Positions 34,401-43,400 of a stretch of 51,884 nucleotides of DNA are shown piece by piece. Under the pieces are notes generated by a model that saw only the letters and a list, made by a program, of their open reading frames with translations, had not been told where the DNA came from and did not search any database. Numbering within the stretch: the stretch's first letter is position 1; every line of letters starts with the position of its first letter. The position numbers and the translations under genes were made by a program. Source of the DNA: Gnetum montanum (taxonomy: Eukaryota > Streptophyta > Gnetopsida > Gnetales > Gnetaceae); NCBI GenBank assembly GCA_015680685.1, contig MNCI01021002.1, forward strand, positions 54,010-105,893, given 5' to 3'.

Positions 34401-37400
34401 CATGGTTTTTGGGATTGGGTGGCCTATCCTACTGACCTTATACCAACCAATCTCCCCCTTTTTTGCCGGCGGCTAGGGCTTGGGCTGAACCTTGCAAGTA
34501 GAAGCCTAGTGGTTTGCCTTTCCACAAACGGTACATCCACTACTTGCCTTGTGAGGGGAGGTGTTATCATCAGCTTTGTTCTCATATTCTATTAGAATCC
34601 TTTCTTCCCTTGAAGGGAGGTCCAAAGTCACTTCACACACTAAATCCTTTGATGACAACGACCACCATATGTAGAAACACACCAAACCCATCCTCTCCAT
34701 CAAGTCGGTAAACTTATCAAATGTTATAAACTCACCGAAGAAACGTGCAAGGGTTTCCAAGAATTTCTATGTCCACATTTCCCATGGAATACCTAATGCT
34801 TTGACCCATATTGGTGCCCGGGCAAAAAGGTCTTCCTCCTTGTGGGCCCCCAACCTCCATGACATTAAGGCCAATCCACGAGCCCCATAGAACCATGTCC
34901 CTCCTAGAAGAACTCTATCCTAGTTAGTGGTAGATTGAAAGACGAAAAACAACAAGTCCTCATATAGGCTACGAACCTCAACATCATCCAAGCCCCATGT
35001 AGTATGCATCCATTTCTTAACAAGGTCTAGTTGGGGCTGGGCACCACTAGGGATGAACTTTTTGATCACAGACCCAGCTCCATCATCATCACCCCCTTAG
35101 ATGCGGGGCGTTGTACTTGTAGCCGCATGAGGCCCTCTTGCTTGGAATAGGCTTCAATGCCTCTATCTCCTAGGCTTCAACCCCCATTCTTATATTTGAG
35201 AACCGGGCTTCCCCCTATCTCCTCCACATTGCCACCTTTTGCATGGTGGGCACTCCTTTATCCTCGTCCCACCAGTGCCAACCCAGCTAGAACCTGTTGC
35301 ATCGACATCCACCACTGTCCTAGCTTCCCCGGTTGTACCTGTGCCCACTCTTGCTCCCACAACTGTACCTACTCCCACTCTTGCTGCCACAACTGTACCT
35401 ACTCCCGCTCTTTCTCCCATGGCCGTACCTACTCTCGCTCCCACTCCCCTTTCAAAAAATCCGCTTTCCCTCAAAAAATCTGATTTTGCATTAGGCCATT
35501 TACGTTGCAAAAGATGCTCTTTTGATAGTTTGGCTTTAGGTTAAGGATCTTCCCTTTTGGTATTAGTATAACTAATAAACATATAAACAAAAGACATGCC
35601 CTCAAGTAGTTTGGGGAACTATAATGCCCCACATTTGTACATGTGACCTTAGTATTCTATTAAATATTTAGACTTATATATATTTGTAGATGTGCCTAAT
35701 GTTTCTTAGTAATATGAAGACCTTTTTTTTGGGTGACATCAACAAGATTACTATTTATTTCTAATTTTTGTCTAATTTTTATCATATATATATATAAATA
35801 TAAATGAGCATTACATAGTCTAGCATTATTTTAGAATAATACTAGGAAATTAATGTGATATGGATCTATGGGTTATTTTTACATTTAGTTAGAATTTTTA
35901 AAATTTTGAATATTTATTTAATTAAAATATATTAAAATTCAAAGTTGTTGGATCACACTCAAATTTGGTTGACCAACTCATTTTTACATCTAGAGTATAG
36001 ATTTACAATTAGTTTTTCAATTTGAGCTTTATATTTTGAGATTTTAATGTTAAATGATTAAAAAGGTACCTAGCAGGACCATATTTTCCTTGATTTAATC
36101 AAAATATTAATTTCTAAAATAGCAACTATGGCATGTTTGTGCTCATTATGACCGGCTCGACATGTGTAAAATATTGGATGGACAAAATGTTTAGTATCAA
36201 TGATTTTTATTAGATAAAATATAGGAAATGTGATAAATACATGAAAGGCCAAACATAAATTAGAAACCCTTATAGCATATAAATTAAAAAGTGACTTAAA
36301 ACAAGATAAAAAGGTGGGCCCATGGAAAAACATGAATGTGGGATGGTGATGTATGCTTTATGACATGCTTATGATGACATCTATTTTATTTATATGCAAA
36401 TTGTCCACTTCATATTAATGGCTGGAAAAGGGACAAATGACTCATTTAATAGGGGCCATGTGGCTCTTTTGAGTATTATCAATTTCACATGTCCACTCCC
36501 TCATGAGAGCTTATTGGTCCAAGTTAAGTAGCAATGATGCCATGAATAAAAAAGGGATTATTGAAGAATGGGTTGTCTATTTTTTGTCCATTGTGTAAAC
36601 TTTTGTGCACAAGTCTTTACCCAAACCTTAGGATCTCTTTCATCCTATAAATAGAGGGGGTGTTTACTCTCATTGGCACTTTTGGCCAAGGAAGGGGATA
36701 CTATACTAGTTGAAGGGGTGAGGAGTTGAGGAGAGGAGAGGGAGAGTGGCTGTTCCTTGCTTGTTCTCAGCTATCTCTTGGGCTGTCTTAAGTGTTCTTG
36801 TGGGCTCTTGGACAGTGGATTTTGTTGCTGTGGTTGGAGGCTTTTGGGTCTAATTTTGGGGGATTGTTTGGCTGATTCAAGGAACTGTTTTCTCTGATTT
36901 TGTGAGGGGATTTTGAAAACACCTTGGACCTACAATTTGAAGTTGATTTCTTGAGGCTATTGGTTGGACAACAACCTAACTTTGAGGTGCCTTCTCTTTT
37001 CCCCAATTAGTCAAGTTCAACTTTAAAGGTGTATATTTCAAACCCTTGTTGTACAAAATTTTTAGTAGGTGTTTGAAGTCGTATTGGCTTGGACAAGTGA
37101 GGATTATTTCATGAGGGCATGTGGGATTTCTTGTGAGTTGTGAGTCATGCATGGAGTCTCTTGTGTATTGGACTTGATTTTTGGTATGCATGTTTTTGGC
37201 CTATGAGTTAGCATTTTCTTGTGTCATGTGCACTTGGTATTTCATGTTTTTGTGATCATTTTTGTTTTATAAAAGAAATTCCCTTCATCATTCTATCCAA
37301 GGCTGGTGATCTCTTGTATAGGCCACAAGGGCTTAGTTCTTGGAGGTGCTTGATGGTGTTAGCCTCCATCATTTTATCCAACCCTATCGTTCTTCATGTG

Positions 37401-40400
37401 TGGGCTATAAGATGCTGTAGGGTTGGAAAGACTTGGTGTAGCACAATTGGATGGCCAAAGGGTCCATTGAGAACTCATTTTAATGTTAAAAATAAAGCTA
37501 TGCATATTGAGGATTTTTGGTGTCTTTTGCTAAGTGCACATGTTCTGTTTTGTTGATCATTTTTGGGTCAGTTTTAAGGGGTTTCTGAGAGAGTTGTTAT
37601 GTCCCAATCCATTGTTAAATGGTTCATTGTTCAACCCTACATTTCTCTCAATGTGAAAACATGAGGGGCTGGAAAATTCATTAATAAAGATTTCAGAGTT
37701 TGGAACCATGTTAATCCATCATGGTGTTCAAACTTAGTGTATATCATATTTTATTGTTGTTTCTCCTTTCCATATTGCACATGACCACATAGTATTTTGT
37801 TTGTTTTCTACTCCATAAAATCAGAATTTTGATTCTTTAACAATGCTAGTATAGAGACTGCCATTGTTTTTTCCTATTTCTTATTGTCTAACATTTACTG
37901 TTTCTGATTTCTTCAAGAATGGTAAACATGTAAATGGTAATCATCACACATAGAATCGGCCTTTCTTTCTTTCTTCTTCTTCTTCTTTTTTTTTTTTAGA
38001 GAAAAATAATTTAGAGACTCTCTATTCTCTGTTTCAGCCTGAGATATTAAGAAAAGGGGGACTGTTACTATTATTATTATTGGCTGGTAAACTTTTCCCA
38101 ATATTGTATCTCCCAATTACTGATATTGTAGAGCCTGAAAGATACCTTAGGCTGAGAGGAAAAAAAGAAAGAAACAAAACAAAAGAAAACATAACCTTTT
38201 TAAATCCCAAATGCCCATGAGCTATGTGGATTATAATGTCAGATTTATTTTCAAGCCCTCAATCTCCCCTAAACACATATTTGATTGCTAAAAACTTAGG
38301 CTCTACTTTCAGACTCTGTTGTCCAATTTTGGATATCTGAAAATAGAGGAAAACATTGGCTAATTGTCCTTGGAAAAACAAACCCTAACTATTGTAACTC
38401 TCTCCATTGTATGATGTGAGCTAGTTCTTATATGACATTTAAAATACACGTGAGATGTAGAGTTGCTTCTTTCATTTGTATGATGGGAATATTGCATCTT
38501 GGAAGGCTTGGGAAAAAAAAAAAAGCTGTGGGTCTCAGACAAATAGGAAAGTAGCATTAGCCAGAAATAGCAAGGCAGCTAATGAAGTAGATATAACTAG
38601 ACACAAATGATAAAAAAAGAATGAAATAACAAAATGAGATAAGGGGATCCAGGAAATTCATGGTAATGAAAGGAGAAGATAATTTTCCTGTCCTCATCAC
38701 ATTAAAGGAGTTTGTAAATTGCAGTAATTGAATCAGTTTCTTTCAGGCTTTATTATTGTTTTTAATCAAAGTTGTCAAGTTTGACAACAGTGTTAAAGTA
38801 ATTGGCCTTTTTTCTTTTTTCTTTTTTTGAAAGGAAGTCAGCTCATTGTATTAATAGCAAAAGAATTTACAGGAAGCATGTACAATCACAAAAATGAGGG
38901 GGGTATAAACCCCCTCTGTTCCCCTAACACAGGCAAGAAAATCCCCAAAACAACCAAATTCATCCTAGAAGACCCAAAATTGGTGTCCTTATCCACAAAA
39001 CCCCATGATCGCCCCATAGACCCCAGAATCAAAACAAAAGAAAGGCTAAAAACCGAAAGAGATAGCAACCTAGATCCACAACCTATATATGGTAGGGGAG
39101 GCTTGTACAATGATAGATGGCCTTTTCTTGACAGTGGATAGCATCTAGAACAACACGGTGCCTCTTAGTATCCACAAAAGTAGCAGCTTGTTGAAAACCT
39201 AAAAGCTTCCTCCTTCCTTGCAGATTCTTGAGCATTCCCCTCCCCATCTGGGTGAAGCTCTACAACACTATGTCAAATGTAACGTCGAAACACTTGCCAA
39301 GATGTGTTATAGTTGATATTCATAACAAAGTAGGGGCACCTCCCCTTCCGAAGCCAACTGTAGGCGTTGTGCCCATGCGCTCGATCTTGTTGCTGTTGGA
39401 GTTGAGTAGCCTTCATCTCCTCCCATTCACGGTGCTCCCATTCCTTCCTCTTCTAGGCCTCTTGTTCCTATGCTTCTTTTTGGAATACTTTGTTGGAGCT
39501 TCGCCTCCAACTCATTCATTGCTGCTACCTTAGCTAGGTCCCTCCTCTTTTCCTCTTTGGCCACCTTTGCATGGAGGTGCTTAGCCAGTTCCAATTGCCA
39601 TTGGAACTCCTCCTCCAGAGCCTTCCACTTCCCTTCCCATAGGGCCCACTCCTTCACGCGAGCTCCAGTCATCGCCTTCTCTGCCACTGTGGCCAGCATA
39701 GCCTCTAAGTCTTGAGGAATGGACTCGCCAACAACCTTAGGCAAAGTCACTAGCAAGCATTCACCGATAATTGACTCCGGGACCTTGGCCCTAACCTCTG
39801 GATTGTCATACTCTTTAGTCAAGTCCACATTTGGCAGAGATCGGCGAGGTTGCCTCATCCCATAAACAACACTAAATGGATTGTTCTTCAACGATGATGG
39901 CTTGCAAGGCCAAGCAACCCACCATAAAGTTGGAATAAGCCTTGAATGTCGTCCCCACCCTGAATGTTGTCCCCACCACTAGTGCCACAACGTTGCTAGA
40001 AAGAAATGTGGGAGGTTAGCAGCACACCCTAGTCGCATATATTTCAAGAAATTGAAGTGCACACCTTGCAACTTCCATATGTTGCAAGAGTATATGAAGT
40101 ACTAATTGACCAACTTGACAATGTCTTGCCAAATTGATGGGAGGGGACTTGGCCGCTCCCCATCTTGGGCACCATCCCAGAAAAGAAAGCCTTAGCATCC
40201 TAGAGGCCATGGCCCATGGGAAGAACAGTTTAACCTCCCATTAGCATCCCTGGACCCTCCGCAATCGTTGCCTTAGTCAGTGCAATTTGCACACCCCGGA
40301 AAATCATATGGTCCCCTTGCCAGTTTGTGTAGAATGGGTTATCCTTGAGATTTGACTTCCCTTGGAGCAGGGGTGTAGGAGGTTAGTGCATCCCACCCAC

Positions 40401-43400
40401 GAAACCATATCTTGGAGAATTGAATTCTCCTTGAAACTAGTGTAGGGTGGCTCGAAAGTGGGTGTGACCCCCATTGCCAAGATTACTTCATGCCAGAGCC
40501 GAACACTGACATTAGCAATTTGCACTAGTGGTGGCAGCGGCAGATGATGAAAGACATGGTGGTTACGTGCTTTCCAAACTGACCATAGCATCGCGGCCAC
40601 CTTGGAATCACTGTCAAACGACAATAGAGGACGTATGTTCATTGCCTGCCAAACGTTGAGGGTGTAGGGGCAGTAATAAATAAAATGCGATACAATTTCA
40701 GTGGCTGCCATGTAGAGAGGACACATGTCGTCCACATTCACCCCTTCTATCGCAATACCACTCGAACTAGAATGGCAGAGTGATTCGTCAACCAAATAAA
40801 GGCTTTTATTTTCTAGGGTAGTGTGCCCTTCCATATCCCTCACCATCCCCGAATTGTTGGATATCAGCTTTTAATAAGCTGATGTGGAGACATCCCCATT
40901 AGTCTGAACTTGAGACACTCGGGCATGTGTGCAAAGGGCATGCCAAATATGAGAGTCTTGTGTCTCTGCATCTTACTATCTGTATTTGTTGTTCATGATT
41001 GTGATCCATTGAGTAGACCTATTGTTTTGCTGCATCAGTCGATTAATAAGACCTTGGTATCCCATAGCTACAATGTCTTGGAATTGAATGATCCCAAGAC
41101 CCTTGGCAGCCTTAGGCCTAGCCACTGTATCCTGGCTAACCAAATGTATACGATCTCCCCCTCTACCCCCTGACCATGTAAAATTCCTTATTCATTGATC
41201 TACCTTTTGGAAAATATCCTTGTTGGGGCGGGGGAGTGGGGAGGGGGAGTGGGGAGGGAGGTGGAAGGCCACCGAAGTAGACTAACAAGCTATAGCAAAA
41301 AGCATTGACGTAGCCAAAAGAGTTTTCCCAGCCTGAGTTAGGAACCAAGCTGACCAATGATTGATCTGTTTTTGTAACCCTTGGAGGAGGGTGGCCCATG
41401 TGTGCCTCCAATGCCAATCATAAAGAGGTAGCCCAAGTTACGTGTGTTGTTGGGTGCTCGGTAGGACACCCAGAGTTTGCACAATGAGCCCTTTCACCCA
41501 AACATCCATGTTACGTAGGTGCATAACAAACTTACCACAGTTGATTTCTAATGCAATCTCCTCTGCCATTCTTTCTAGTGTTCTATTTATAGCAATTGCT
41601 TGGGAGATAGTAGCTTGAGAAAATAAAATTGTGTCATTGGTGTAGTGTTCCACTAGACAATCAACTCTAGCAATTTGCAAACCCCTAACCCCCTCTAGCC
41701 TACAATAAGTCTGTAAGGTGTTCATCACGAGGATAAATAGATAGGGGAAAAGGGGATTCCCTTGTCTCCACCCCTGACTAGGGGAGGAAGACCCCCAAAG
41801 CTTCCCCTCCAAGTCAAGGGAAAAGTCCCTCAACATTTGGATGTGCATACATAAGTTAACAAAAGTTGGGTGGAAACCCTTACACAACATGCTTTCTTTG
41901 AGGGAGTGCCAACAAACGGTGTCATAAGCTTTAGTAATGTCAAGTTTAAGGCACATACTGGGGTAGTTGGCTGCCCGTAAGGAGTGTAGCACCTCTTGCA
42001 CCAGGATAACCTAATCTTGAATAAACCTTCCCTTAATGAATCCAACTTGTTGTGGACCCACCAAGCATGGCATCAGGGGACCAAGCCGGGCAACTAGAAG
42101 CTTAGTAAACAGGCAAAGAAGAGTATTACACAACCCAATGGACTGAAACTGAGATGGATCCATGGGGTTTGTAGTTTTGGGAATGAGAACAAGTTGGGGG
42201 CAATTGATTTCCCTACAAACTTGTTGCCAACTTAGCATTGCGTTGAAGGCATCTAAGAGATTCTCTCCTAAAACATCAATGAACACCTTAAAGAACTCCA
42301 TAGGCCATCTGTCAGGGCCAAGTGCCCTCCCAATCTTCATTGATGCAAGGGTCCCTTCAAGTTGCTCACGAGCAAACAGTTCCAGCAATCGCCTATTGTC
42401 CTTAGCATCCTAGATAGACTTGAAGTGAATTGAAAGAGGTGATGACTCCTCCTGCTGCTAGATGTTTGACCAGTAATCAATCATGGCCTGGGTGATCTCC
42501 CGAGTACTAACGATTGTTTTTCCTTGGAAGGTCAAACTATGAATCTTTTTGGAGTGGTAGACAAAATTAGCCGTTGCATAGAAAAATGTGTATTCTTGTC
42601 TCCCTCCTTGAGCCAACGAGCTTGACCGCGTTGCTTCCAGTAAGTTTCCTCTTCAGCATCTAGATTTTGTAACTCTGCAAGCACCTCGTGTTTAGCATTG
42701 TTTAGACATTGACCCAACTCCTGGCTCGTTTGAATCTTTGTCAAATGCTGCAGTATTTTCCCCTTGTTGGTTTTGAAGGAAAACTTGTCTTTCACCCTCA
42801 ACACCCTTATCCACTGTTTGAGTTGGTTTAACATTAGCTTGAGAAACTCCTAGGGGTCAACCCACGATGAAGAATTCCTCTAGATCTCTTCCACCATCAA
42901 GCATAGCCACAGTTTAGCAATCCAAAACCATTCGAAATGGAACGGTGATGACCTCTTGGAAATCGTATCCCCCACCTGGCACAGAATTAACTGATGGTCA
43001 GAAGCTAGTCACTCCTTCCCATGAACATGCATCCCTTGATTCATCAGGATATTCAAGCTGATCCACACTCTATTGATCTTTGTCATGACCCAACCTTTGT
43101 CATTTTTTTTGTTGCTCCACGTGAAACGACAATCCTTGATATCCATGTCAACCAGGTCATGGGAAACTAGAAACTATAAGAAATGTAGACCACCGGGAGG
43201 CTCTTAGGTTTCTCCGTTTGACTTTTCCCACCTGTACAATCTCTGGTTGAAGTCTCTCACTAGGACCTAGCGTTGCCTATCTAGGATCAAGGGAGCAAGT
43301 TGCTTTAGCTCCCCCAATCTTTTGTTCCACCTTTGGGCACTGTAGAAATTTATGAGCTAGAGACTAATCTGTTGAAAGAAAATAGTAATACTCCACATGG

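Larger units (their letters stand above)
29371..35510 (-). mobile_element. Family A L1-like LINE, long copy E1
   Basis: The minus-strand 3' end is a 25-T run (29371-29395). Reading leftwards from 35510: ORF1 (glycine/valine repeats, DUF4283, zinc knuckle), ORF2 from ATG 34056 with endonuclease, RT and zf-RVT, then a C-terminal extension (gag-like, coiled coil, conserved end) and a 3' UTR of about 290 bp. Every ORF is broken. It lies antisense in FTB intron 6. The 5' end is uncertain and I found no convincing target duplication. Confidence 0.85.

Noticed and set aside
35157-35544. Plus-strand ORFs rich in Thr, Pro and Cys/His repeats (SHSCCHNCTYS)
   Set aside because: Shadows of the repeat that encodes GVG/ARVG in the antisense LINE ORF1; the Cys/His pattern is a by-product and not a zinc-finger protein.
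37913-38116. ORF with a poly-Lys run
   Set aside because: Generated by a CTT/T-rich low-complexity stretch.
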